From NCBI GenBank assembly GCA_033980235.1, contig CM067065.1:2671847-2735846 (forward strand): a stretch of 64,000 nucleotides of DNA. Reading direction: 5' to 3'. The DNA comes from Diadema setosum (lineage: Eukaryota > Echinodermata > Echinoidea > Diadematoida > Diadematidae). Shown one piece after another: positions 48,254-58,429 of this stretch. Numbering within the stretch: the stretch's first letter is position 1; each line of letters opens with the position of its first letter. The position numbers and the translations under genes are program-made. The notes below the pieces were generated by a model. The model ran no database searches and was not told the DNA's origin. It was given only the letters and a program-made list of their open reading frames with translations.

Positions 48254-49285
48254 CTAATGCAACAATGACAAAAATGTGAAAAAAGAACATTTAAGTATCT
48301 AAATTCATTGATAAGATTCTTAGAAAGTACTATGTGTGGTCACATCAGCTAGTGAATTATGAAATCATGAAGAATCTGGATATTGTTTGAGAGAAATCAT
48401 CCATGGTGTTTCCAATACATGAGCCTACATATTGAAGCAAAAATGTAACATGCACATTTTAGGGCAAGTGGAAGAGAATGCGTGTGAGACATTTTAGAGG
48501 CTTTTATGATCAGAAAAAAAAATGAACATTTTTTCCAACTTGAAGTTGATATGAAAGTATTTTATCTTACAAATTCTCACTTGAGTGTGATTAAATGATT
48601 AAAGGTCACCACACTCTAGTTTATCAAAGATAAACTTCATGTCAGAAGACAAAAAGCTCTAATATACAGGCTGTAATCAAAGACAGATACGATGCTTTAC
48701 ATACACTGTATGGGACAGCTCTGTACATATTGGACATTGTCCCCTGTTTGTTTTAATAGAGTGTGGATAACCATATTTGTGGGCATTTTATGTAATTATC
48801 ATGTTAGTTCAGATGAAATTATTCAAGTATTGATGAGATTGTTAAGAAAACAATATTCCAAGAATTTTTATTATAATTTTTTAGTGATATTCAATCAGAT
48901 TTCACATTTTAATATCCAAAATGAGTACTTTGACATTCATATAATGTATAAGGATGTCCCATAGGCCCACGGTTCACAATTGTCCTGTACATTGTATGTG
49001 GTCCGTCATTTGTTCATTGCCTAATCGATGGGTTCATTTATTAATTTTTTACTTTCTTTCTATGGTATCTGGGAGCTTAAATCAATAAATTACAACTTCC
49101 GGGAATAACACTTCAGTAATCTTTTATCTCAGAGAATATCTAAAAAGTCCTTAGATAGGAGGCATCTCATGATAGGACAAGACCTAATTTGCATAATTAA
49201 TTGCATAATCCCTAAATTTCCATACCAGGTCAAATTCTAAGAACTTTATGATGTCCACATTAAGGTATATCAATAATATGTCCCA

Positions 49286-49476
49286 TATAGTCGCTGGGGT
49301 GACAAGACCTCGTATCTCAAAAATGTCAAATGTTCAGGAGAGCAAAAAAACATGGCGGCCAAAGCACTGTAGTGAATGGGAAAGCCTTACCTTTGACATG
49401 TCATGGTGGCTTCATTTTTGGAGTAAGACAGTTGGGATTTGGCCAAGACATCACTTGACCTATTATTTGACCATTA

Positions 49477-49514
<38 letters not shown>

Positions 49515-49563
49515 CACATTGACATTTTTGAGATACAAGGTCTTGTCACCCCAGCGACGATAT
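49286..49563. mobile_element. MITE family 3, copy 3
   Basis: ATATAGTCGCTGGGGTGACA at the left and TGTCACCCCAGCGACGATAT at the right; an A-run of about 31 at 49481-49511 lies inside. It lies in the last intron of gene C. Confidence 0.82.
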
Positions 49564-49569
49564 ACTATT

Positions 49570-51460
49570 CGCAACCCAGCCCTATACCATATTTCACAGT
49601 TATGCTAATGAAGCTCTTGAAATTTGCATAAATTGACATGATACATTTTTCCCTGTATGGAATTTGAAATTCAACTCGTAAGCTTCAAAATGATCTACCA
49701 AACACTTCAATATTTTTTAAAAAAAGATTAAATAAATTGCCTTTTCAGGGGACCTTATCTTGGACTTTCCTATAATGTACTTGGGTTATGTTTGCCATTT
49801 ACTCAATTTGGAGACCTGTACTGTATTTAATAAATTTTCAATGAGAGGAACCATTTCTTAATTGATGCAATAGAAAAAAAAAGACCTCAAAAGTGCATTC
49901 TTTATTTTTCTTTGTAAAATCTCTTTGCATCCTGTGTGTGCAAATGTCAAAGTTATATGGCAGGGTTGAATTTCTCGTAAATCCTCTTTGCCACTACTCT
50001 ATCTTCCTCATGTATTGGACAATTCTGAAAGTATGAAAAATTTTACAAGCATTTGTGATGCCTTCAATACATTTTTTTTTTCTAAATGTCTGAAAAGTAC
50101 TCTTTAGAGTAGCACAAATAATTCACATATTTTATTAGATATTAGTTCTATACTAACACAAGTTGATCTTTTTATCATTTCAGGGATTTTAAACACATTG
50201 AAGTGTTGAGAAAATCTTGTGAAACTATAAAAGCACTCTGAGAGTAAAGACATCCGTATGGAGCCGAATGCACAATGCGTTTCGCTCGGGTTTGTTTACC
50301 AGTTCGTCTTTCAAGATGGCGGATATTATAATTACAAGCTGCTGGTTACGTGTGTATGGTGCACATATTACTCAATGGCATCCGCACGCTATGCCTGTGT
50401 GTATACGTCACGGGAGCGGGTAGCACATTCGTATCCACATCTTTACAAATCACGTTTTCATAGCGGTTGATTTGTCTTGTAAATTTCATCAGTATGACCC
50501 TTTCGAAGGCAGAAAGATGAAAAGGGTTGTGCTTCCTGTATTTTTTTTTTTCTTTTAAAGAAATGTACATGCGTTACATTGTGGGGTAAACATGCAAGCA
50601 AGCAAGCAAGCAAACAATAAACACAACTTTACTTAGTTTGGTGCAATTTTGACGTTTATGACAGTGTATTATTTCTCTCTTCTGCTGTCTTTTTGAGTCA
50701 TCCTGCTGTCATATTTACTACATGCACAATAAACAAGTCAATTTCTGATCGTATGTGCACGATTTGTGTGGCAATTTGTCACTCTGAAACGCTTAAATCA
50801 TGTTCCCTATTGTATCTATTTTTCACGTTGAGTTAGTGCTGCCTAGTGTTGCTGTTCACCTTTTGTTTCACTTCCGTTGTCGAACATCGCGGTAGAAAAG
50901 CTCGGATAGAAAGCCAAACGAGCTTACACTAAAGACCGAGCGTACTGGTATCTATTGTAGCAACAACAATGGAGCATGCATGCGTGGACAAAACATTGCT
51001 GACACGCTGCGAGGCGTAGCTCTGAAAGCCGAACTATGTAAATGTGCGTGATGCACTATCCAATCGCACGCGAGATGCCGTGCCGTAGCAACACTGGACA
51101 TAGTGGCACGGCGTTCAAAAGAAGATCGAAATTGACGAGTGCGATCCAACATAGGGTGTTTAAAATTCCATTTACGGTAGGAAAAACTTATTGTTATGCT
51201 GTAAAATTTAGTGTAGATGTAGAAAACATATCAAAGATTCAAATTCTGCAAAAACCCCAAATCAACAAAAATAATGGTCAAAATCTTTGTACCCCGCCTA
51301 GGAGGAAATTTGCTCTTGCGACTTTTGCCTGAAACCGTTGTCGCAGTTCACATATGATTGTTTGAAACAAAATATGCTAAAGAATTTTGTCTATTAGTTG
51401 TCAAGTTATTCACAAAGATAACTTAATCACACATTTTATAAATCTTACCTAAGGCATGCT
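49570..51460. other. Gene C intron before the last exon
   Basis: No extra stalk exon was found. A CTATAAAAG at 50226 followed by a short AAGATGGCGG-containing frame looks promoter-like on the plus strand, but nothing downstream supports a gene. Confidence 0.4.
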
Positions 51461-51463
51461 TAC

Positions 51464-51523
51464 CTTTGTGACTGGTGCACCATTGGCTGCTGTATCATGG
51501 TCATCCGGTGTTGTAATTGGCAG
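51464..51523 (-). CDS. Gene C stalk exon 2
   Basis: This 20-codon exon lies between acceptor TTGCGTAG and donor GTAAGC, phase 0. It encodes LPITTPDDHDTAANGAPVTK, a short Thr/Asp/Pro stalk. It resembles the gene A stalk exons in TTPD near the start and VTK at the end, but is shorter. A 197-bp pogo-like foldback (51638-51834) sits in the intron just upstream. Confidence 0.7.
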
Positions 51524-51637
51524 CTACGCAATGCAAATTGTCACAGAAAACAAAAGCCAATTATTGTCTCGATAAACTTGTCATCAAATAATGTATGCCT
51601 GCTGCAGTTCTTATTATGTGATAATTACTAGTAAGTA

Positions 51638-51834
51638 CAGTTGACTCAAGTTATAACAAAGTCTTTGGGACTAAAGACGTTGGTTTTCTTCCCTTGTTTC
51701 TAAACTTCACAGTAATGGAACAAATAAGCAATAAAAAATACATACTGGATAATGTTGCGGCCTGAATTTTGACGTCATTGTAATTGGAATTTTGTTATAA
51801 CATTACTGTTTTTCATTATAACGGGAGTGCACTG
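51638..51834. mobile_element. Pogo-like MITE in gene C intron
   Basis: CAGTTGACTCAAGTTATAAC at the left; GTTATAACATT and ATAACGGGAGTGCACTG at the right; TA on both sides. Confidence 0.78.
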
Positions 51835-52292
51835 TACTTAAATTTCTGTGTATAATTTGTTACTCATGTACTTTAAAAAAAATATTTATTGTATGAAAAC
51901 TTTGGACCAGTAAAAATTGATGTCAGCTACCAAATTTTCCAGAAAGTAATGTCTTAGTGGCCCAATCAGGCAACTAAGATCCTAAGTGAATGTTTGTAAA
52001 TATATCCTTTTATTTCAGACCAGATACATTTCTTTTTTGAGACACCAAGATTTGAATGGCCTGAATGGGCTACTGGTACTAGTTCTATAATATAGAGAAA
52101 AAAATTCAAAATAGTGTTGAGCCCTAATTAAAAACTGGTTTGATATACATACAAATAAGAAACAAGGGTGAATCACACTGTGAGGTTGAAGTTTATTAAT
52201 ATATATATATATTTTTTTTTTGCTGTAGCTTTGTCAGGTCATTCACAAAGCCCTTATCACATGCTGTATGTTTTTGTTTTCACCTTATTCAC

Positions 52293-52418
52293 CTTTGTTG
52301 CTGGTGCACCAGTAGCCTCTTCTTCTTCTTCTTCTTCATCGTCTTCTTCCTTTCTAAACTTAGTACAGTCCACAAAGTCTGATGTAGTCTTACGCCCGTC
52401 TACTGTTGTATCGTTTGA
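52293..52418 (-). CDS. Gene C stalk exon 1 (acidic)
   Basis: This 42-codon exon has acceptor GCATTCACAG and donor GTGAAT, phase 0 at both ends. It starts SNDTTVDGRKTTSDF, contains a single cysteine (FVDCTKF), then a run of Asp and seven Glu encoded by a GAA repeat, and ends ATGAPATK. The Glu run looks like a microsatellite that has grown inside a stalk exon. The end -APATK matches the end of the next exon (-APVTK), supporting a common origin. The lone Cys could allow disulphide-linked dimers (inference). Confidence 0.7.
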
Positions 52419-53258
52419 CTGTGAATGCAAATAGTCACAGAAAGCAAACAGCCAATTAAATACATTTTTATGATAAAATGATAAAATCATTATCAAATAC
52501 TATAACTCAATTCAGATGGTCTCTCCTAAATCTAAATACTGGCCAGAAAGCGCACACTCTGGGAAAGTATGAACCAAGAAAAGAGGCTCTTAAGTACAGA
52601 GTCTATCAGTCTATTCAAGCGCTTAATCTCTACCAAACCATGCTAGCTGTGTGATGATTAGGACAAAAAACAGGATGTAAACCATTGGAGCAACAACAAT
52701 GAAGGGATTATCAGGTTAAATATTGAAATTAAGTATGCTCTATTAACACATTCTGTTCATGATTAATGCCAGCTTTCAAAGTAGTAGCATTATCTCTTCA
52801 AATGTTATCAGACTTGAAATTGAAGAGTGACTGTGCAAAGGGTTATCAAGAAATGAAAAGGGGCCTCCAAAATATACCTGATCTCACAACTCTACAAAAA
52901 AAAGGTTGTAAAAAAATTATTGAAAACTCACTTTCCCATTCATTTTATGATCCCAAACTTAAGAATAATGTAGAAGAATGGAAGCTTTTTTAGAAAACAA
53001 GGAAAACTCAATGTTGACTTGGTTGACCGGTTTCAACTTTTTTGAGCCCTCACGTGAAATCAAGGGGTGCGACTTTTTGTTCGTTTTGTGATGCACGATC
53101 ACATAATGTTGACTAATGAATATCAACCAAGAAGAGATGTTAGTAACAAAGATGAAAATCAGTTTTTTTCTGCTGTATTGATTGAGGGGAGTTAATTGTC
53201 AAGTTATGCAATGTTGACATTAGGCAAGGTTGGCTGTATAGCACTTGACCTTACTTAC

Positions 53259-53714
53259 CACACCGATGTCGACTTTGCCCTTTATGATGATCTCACCGTC
53301 CACTGTCAAGACTTCTAGTTTCAGAGTTGTTTGATGACTCTTTTGCAACTCCCTTAGGGATATCATGAATTCACCCCATGAGGGGGTTTCTGTCATTGTG
53401 ACAGTGAGGTGTTTGCACATGCCACATTTATCCTGGTGAATATCACAGTACGTGTTTTTGACCAGTTTGATTTCTGATCCTTCGCATAGCACAGAAGACC
53501 GAAATACGTAGAGAGACAAGCTCTCATTGCCAGGAAGGCTAAAGTTGGCTTTGATGTTTGCCACATCACATATCTTGTGTTCTTCCTTGTCTATTGCAAG
53601 TTTTATGAGTTGCATACCTATACCTTGCTTTTCAGTACTTGCAGTACTGGTACATGTAGATGCCCCAAGGAAGCAGAATACAACCACCATACATATATTC
53701 AGCCTGTATGCCAT
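53259..53714 (-). CDS. Gene C exon 1: signal peptide plus Ig-like domain
   Basis: This first coding exon of nested gene C encodes 152 residues from ATG 53714 (MAYRLNICMVVVFCFLG; the upstream open frame begins only at GTG). The signal peptide ends near STCTS. The domain is clearly related to A and B but diverged: a B-strand-like IKANFSLPGNESLSLYVF, a Cys in SVLCEG, TYC-x6-C-x2-C at the same place, and GEFMISLRELQKSHQTTLKLEV in place of the E-F segment. The family motif is therefore held in all three copies while much else changed. Sequons are NFS and NES. It ends VDIGV at a GTAAGT donor, phase 0. I do not recognise the family. Confidence 0.8.
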
Positions 53715-53849
53715 TGTGAATGCCACGGACACAAGGAGCTGTATAGACAGGTGGCTTTGAAATGCTCACGTGCAGCTCAAATCAGGTCCCTGATATCAGG
53801 TATTGAGGCCGAATTGATGCCCTTCTGATCCGAGAAGAATTCTGATAAA

Positions 53850-55450
53850 TGTCCGTTGCACGCACGATTTCCCACTGACAAATGCAACAAAGAGACCTAG
53901 AGTTACGATGCAGATCCAAACAGGAAAATTCGTGGACAAAGAAAATGGGGCTATGTTGTGTGTGCGATGACTCTATCACATGCAAACGATGGCGAACATT
54001 TTAAGCTCACTCCTCATCGCAGACACGGCTCATTGGGAGTATATGAGCAGCCAAGGATCGCAGGAGCAGCGAAATCAAGTGCCATAAATAGCACATACTT
54101 GCGAGTGATTCTTCCGCATTTAGCAGCACACGGCACGTTCATGTGAAGCAATGTCCCAGGTTCACGAGGAGCAATGCGCAGATCCACGTGGAACACTGCT
54201 GTCTTTGTGAAATAGTACTATATAGCTCGCCCTCTATGGGTAGCATTGTAATAACCTTTTTGGATAGCGAGCATATTTACAAATGTCTGTGCAGCACTCT
54301 GTAAACACAATTGTGTGTGTGTATGTGTGTGGGTTTTTTTTGTAGGGGAGGAGGGTAACTTTTGAAAAAGGAAAAAAATATGTATTATTGATGTGTGCAC
54401 TGTGTGTGCAGTCAGCACATTCATAATGACAATATATTTCTTATGATTTATAGTAGTCTTCCGACCAGTTCAATCTGTTATTATCCATTTTTTTTTTTTT
54501 TAAGGAATTGTATCAGTCTGATGCGGGGTTGTGTTTGGTTTGTAAAGCCAACCATTGGACTCTTCGGAGCTCAATGTATTCACTTGATTCCCTTCCCCCC
54601 CCCCTTTTTTTCTGATTTGTATACCCTCGCCAATTGAAGTATGAAAAAGGTATAGAAATCAGTGTGCTAAGGCAGTCAGTTAGTTGGTCTGTTGCAAATT
54701 TTGTGTATCAAAGTACTTTTTCAAATTTTTGGCAATTGACTTACCTTATATGTGTCTGCAATGATATAGATTGTGCATTCCAAGATGTATTTTGTTAATG
54801 TTGCAGTGTATGGATAGTAAAGGGTTGCCATATTAACAAGATTAAAAAAAGAAGAATTCAAATAAAGTTGATCTATGGGCCTACTCAGTGACCAGTCAAT
54901 GGTTATAATGTATAGTTATGTGTCAGTTATCTTTTATCAATGTGGGAGCAGTGTGCATTGTCATAAGCCACAGCTTGTTTTAAGCAGAAACAATTATGTT
55001 TATTTATTAAACTTAATATAATTTCCCTTCTTCAAAAAAAAAAGGCGAAAAAAAGAAGATTCCTGTTATTTGAAATGCAGAATGCTTTTTAATTTATTTT
55101 CATTATTTTGTAATATATGAGATTAAACATATTTCGTCTGAGCATCCCTCGCTGTTATTTTTATTTCCATTTTATCCAAACTTTTTCCTTTAAAATTTGT
55201 ATTTTTGTGCTCTGAGCCTGTATATTTTTTGGTCTGTAGAAGTTGGCACCACTGCTTGATACAATAGTTAGCTTTGATTCATTTCATGTAAATCCGAGGA
55301 CATACCTATCAGGGAAAACAAAAATTCTGTGCGTAATGCAAGACAGTTGTTCATGGTTGATCTCATGTCATCAAATATAGTGTCTGCATCATACAGTTAG
55401 GGGTGTGAACCAAACAGACTTTCTAATTTCTCTAAACTTTCTAATAATAC
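53850..55450. other. Upstream region of gene C and end of the cluster
   Basis: No TATA box matching those of A and B was seen before gene C. A GT tract is at 54312-54331. The part 54540-54720 matches 19690-19870 of unit A. After about 54750 nothing is shared, so the GCAT intron resumes. Confidence 0.45.
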
Positions 55451-55456
55451 CACCAG

Positions 55457-55580
55457 GGCAAGACCCATCCCATCTGTCCCATCATGCTGGGGGAGGCCAG
55501 CCTGGCTGGGAAGTTCGCTGAGGAGATGCTGGCCAGGGGGATCTACGTCATCGGCTTCAGCTACCCCGTCGTCCCAAAAG
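55457..55580 (+). CDS. GCAT: GCAT, penultimate coding exon
   Basis: The acceptor is CCACCAG and the donor GTATGC. The exon enters in phase 0 and leaves in phase 1. It encodes 41 residues including [10 protein letters not shown] and [14 protein letters not shown], two of the most conserved stretches of the GCAT/Kbl branch of the alpha-oxoamine synthases. It joins the exon at 1373-1474 (AGFTVW then GKTHPI) and the exon at 56238 (PVVPK then GLARIR) without a frame break. GC content is visibly higher than in the surrounding AT-rich intron, as expected for constrained coding DNA. An open frame continues past the donor to about 55666, but that part is intronic read-through and does not resemble the family. 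Confidence 0.93.
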
Positions 55581-56237
55581 GTATGCCGGTACTCTGCTCT
55601 TCACCTTGGGTGTTCTTTTATTCCCCATCATCCGTAACCATGGCAATAGATGCTCTTTGCTGTTAAACTAGCCAGATGATCAAACAAAATGAAAGTGCTG
55701 ACATATGACTAGATCAGCAGCACTGGATCTCGACATGCCCTTGGGTTGACAACTGTGGGACTAAGTTCAACTTGAATTGGGATCTTTCTGGTTCTTCTTC
55801 AAATCGTTGTTGCCTGTTACTCTATCCTAGCTGTGCCAATTTAGAAGACAAGACAGTCCAGTGTTTATTCATCAATTTCCTCCTCTTCATCCATAAGGGG
55901 GTGGGGGGGGGGGGGGGAGAAGATGAGAACTGATGTGCACAGTGGTTACTTCTTGGTTATTTTTTTCTTAATTTTTTAATATTTTGTCAAAGTTGAAGGT
56001 GATATGATTATGTCTGTTTGAAAACTGAGGCATCTCTTGAAGCTGAGTTGCATTTTTTTTTCTGTAATCTTTCTTCAGAATGCATGAACTGGCGATAGTA
56101 ACATTGCAATTTTTTATCTTTTGTATGAATTTTTGCATCAAAATGTCATAAACATAGCTGTTGAGCTTGTATATGGTTGATATCTGCTCCTGGATCTATT
56201 CATTTATTTTAATTTTTCTTGTTCATTTGTCCGTCAG

Positions 56238-56344
56238 GTCTTGCCAGAATCAGGGTGCAGATTTCAGCTGCCCACACAGAGGAGGAGATTGACCAATGTG
56301 CTGAGGCCTTCATTGATGTCGGCAAGCAGCTTGGAGTCATATGA
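56238..56344 (+). CDS. GCAT: GCAT, last coding exon with stop
   Basis: The exon follows an acceptor ending CCGTCAG and starts in phase 1, so the split glycine codon completes PVVPKG. It encodes [20 protein letters not shown], then an alpha-helical end finishing KQLGVI and TGA at 56342-56344. Bacterial Kbl ends almost identically (RIRTQMSAAHT, then KQLGVIA). The RIR motif contains the arginine that in E. coli Kbl (Arg368) contacts the substrate carboxylate (family knowledge). The normal C-terminus and stop argue that this is the functional end of the gene, not a pseudogene copy. The 3' UTR follows. Confidence 0.93.
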
Positions 56345-57350
56345 AGAGCTCATCCTCCTTGACCCCTTCACTTCTCTTCTTTGAACACCCATCCTACTTT
56401 CCACCATTTGAAACCAAGCTGACACTCCCTTCCATTCTATCTTCTCTCACTCTACCCTCCAAAAACCAACCAACCAACCAACCAACCAACAAACAAATAA
56501 ACCAAAACACACATCTTTTGTCCATCCAGCACCACATATCATTCTTCCTTCTATGGTGTTGAGGGTGTGGTTTGTCCACCGATCCTAAATAGACACCCTT
56601 CTTCCTATGAAGAGCTTATCCACCTTGTCCTCTTCACTTTTCTTTTTTTTTAACCCCCTCCTCCTTCCCACCATTTGAAACCAAGCCAACACTCCCTTCC
56701 ATTCTATCGTCTCTCACTCTGTTCATCCAGCAACCTAGGGCCCGTTTCATAATACTTGTCATCAGTGACAAGTTGTCATAGATGTGACAAGCTACTGAAA
56801 TCCTTGCATCTGATTGGCTGAGAGCAAATTTGTCATAGAAATGTGGCAGTTGTCACTGATGACAAGTTCTATGAACGGGCTCTTGGTCATTCAGGCTTAT
56901 TGGGGCAAAGAATGATACTCATTGCCATCACACCCAGCTCAAGCATGGTTTGTGGGAGGTTGGCGAAGTATTACTATCTGTAGAAATCCCCCAGTGATAT
57001 ATTTTGTGAAAGAGACAGAAAAAATCTGTAAATCTGAAGTCGTGTCAACTTAATTTACTAAGAGTGTTGGGTATCGTGATAGTGTGTTTCACATGTGGTA
57101 AACTGTATACACCCCAGGTTATGAGATGAAACATTTTCACCTATTTATTTCTCATGTACCATTATTGCAACATGTGGTCAGTGATTTCGTGCAGGGTAAG
57201 AGGCTATTGCTCAAAGTATGGCTGAGATTTATTTATATATCTGCTACTTCCCTCCTGTGTATGCCACTTTTCACACTTATGTTCTCAAATGCAATACTAT
57301 TTTATAACCCTAAAACAAGACAGCTGGAATAAAAAAAAAAAAATGACATG
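56345..57350 (+). other. GCAT: GCAT 3' UTR (inferred extent)
   Basis: The non-coding sequence after the stop contains a direct repeat of about 115 bp (56339-56460 and 56606-56725), a CCAA microsatellite (56461-56492) and a foldback element (56738-56882). A candidate poly(A) signal, AATAAA at 57328-57333, is followed by an A-run. A weaker AATAAA lies near 56495. The real cleavage site cannot be fixed from sequence alone. Confidence 0.45.
56738..56882. mobile_element. Short MITE (GGGCCCGTTTCATAA ends) in GCAT 3' UTR
   Basis: GGGCCCGTTTCATAATACTT with GTCATCAGTGACAA at the left and its complement TTGTCACTGATGACAAGT with GAACGGGCTC at the right, 145 bp in all. Confidence 0.78.
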
Positions 57351-57873
57351 GCTTATTTGACCAAAATATTTAACCCTTTGCCTTTTAAAGAATTCAAATT
57401 AAAATGCCTTAAACACATAGGCACTTTGTTACCCAAAGTCAATGGTTTTAAGAAACTTGGCCACGGAGGAAGGTCAAAAGTTAAATACAGTTTTTTGTTG
57501 TTGATTTAATTGTCTTTCTAGAAGTCAATACTACACAAGTAAATGCACATTACAAGGGGCGTTAGTAGAATTTTCCACCTGATAGTAACTTTGGAACTCT
57601 CAGAAACACACAAGGCAAAGCTGAATGTGTTTTTTTCAAAAGCTATGTACAGTGTTTGGTTAAAATTTTACTATCTAAACGCCACACTGAGGAATATGCC
57701 ATAACTACCAGAGTATGGACCTACAACAAGTTTGTCCATAACTAAAGTAATCTACTGCTGAACACAAAATCTCTAGAAAACTCAAGTTATTTTCTTTCAT
57801 TTCAGAGGCTTAGATTGACACATTGTGTGACACACACGTTTTCGTGTGTAGTAATGATATTTCAGATGTAATA

Positions 57874-58422
57874 TTAAAGGACAAGTTCACCTTCATAGAC
57901 ATGTGGGTTGAGTGAATGCAGCAATATTAGATAGTAGAACACATCAGTGAGAGTTTGAGGAAAATACGACAATCCGTTCAAAAGTTATGAATTTTTAAAG
58001 TTTCTGCTTAGTCATGGCTGGATGAGAAGACTACTATAGCTTGTGATGTCACATGAGTACAACGGTATAAAGAAAGCATAAAGAAAATTCACCTTATTTT
58101 CACTTTTCTCGCATAACAAAAGAACACTCGACTTCTCTCTTTCAGAAGGCAAGGGGAATAATATTATCCTTTACATCAGAAACAAGTCCAAGAAATGTGC
58201 ACTTTATTCAAGAAGTAAAAGTTTGTGAAATTCTCTATTTATTTTCGTTATATCGTTCGCATGTGACATCACACACTGTAGTAGTCTTGTCATCCAGCAG
58301 TAATTGCGTAGATACTTCAAAAATTCATAACTTTTGAACGGATTTTCCTCAAACTTTCACTGAAGTGTTCTTGTTGCATTCACTCAATCCACATGTAAAT
58401 GAAGGTGAACTTGTCCTTTAAA
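57874..58422. mobile_element. MITE with TTAAAGGACAAGTTCACCTT ends
   Basis: TTAAAGGACAAGTTCACCTT at the left and AAGGTGAACTTGTCCTTTAA at the right, with CACATGTAAATG and GACATGTGGGTTGAGTGAA continuing the arms; 549 bp, flanked by TA-rich sequence. A decayed relative lies near 41065-41670. Confidence 0.83.
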
Positions 58423-58429
58423 CCCGGAA

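Larger units (their letters stand above)
3700..54750 (-). other. Nested cluster of three Ig-like/stalk membrane protein genes
   Basis: Three diverged segmental duplicates each carry one gene on the minus strand. Landmarks of the 3' flank recur at about 3.7-7.3, 19.94-20.9 and 39.64-42.3 kb (for example GGCAAAAAAGGCCCT at 6413 and 40929). Landmarks of the 5' flank recur at 17.1-19.9, 28.9-31.3 and 54.5-54.75 kb (for example GTCAGTTGATTGGTCTG near 19830 and its match near 54680). All lie between GCAT exons 1373-1474 and 55457-55580, in antisense. Confidence 0.7.

Noticed and set aside
50226..50470. Possible plus-strand gene after CTATAAAAG, with an AAGATGGCGG start
   Set aside because: The frame is short, has no recognisable domain, and no exon follows; it lies in an intron of gene C.
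52168..52434. Plus-strand frame with a poly-Ser run
   Set aside because: It is the antisense of the gene C acidic stalk exon.
3700..54750. CRISPR-like or bacterial operon interpretation of the repeats
   Set aside because: Repeats are transposon ends and duplicates, with introns, TATA boxes and animal proteins around them.
55484..55666. 60-residue frame extending past 55580
   Set aside because: The portion after 55580 is intron read-through; the GCAT donor is clear.
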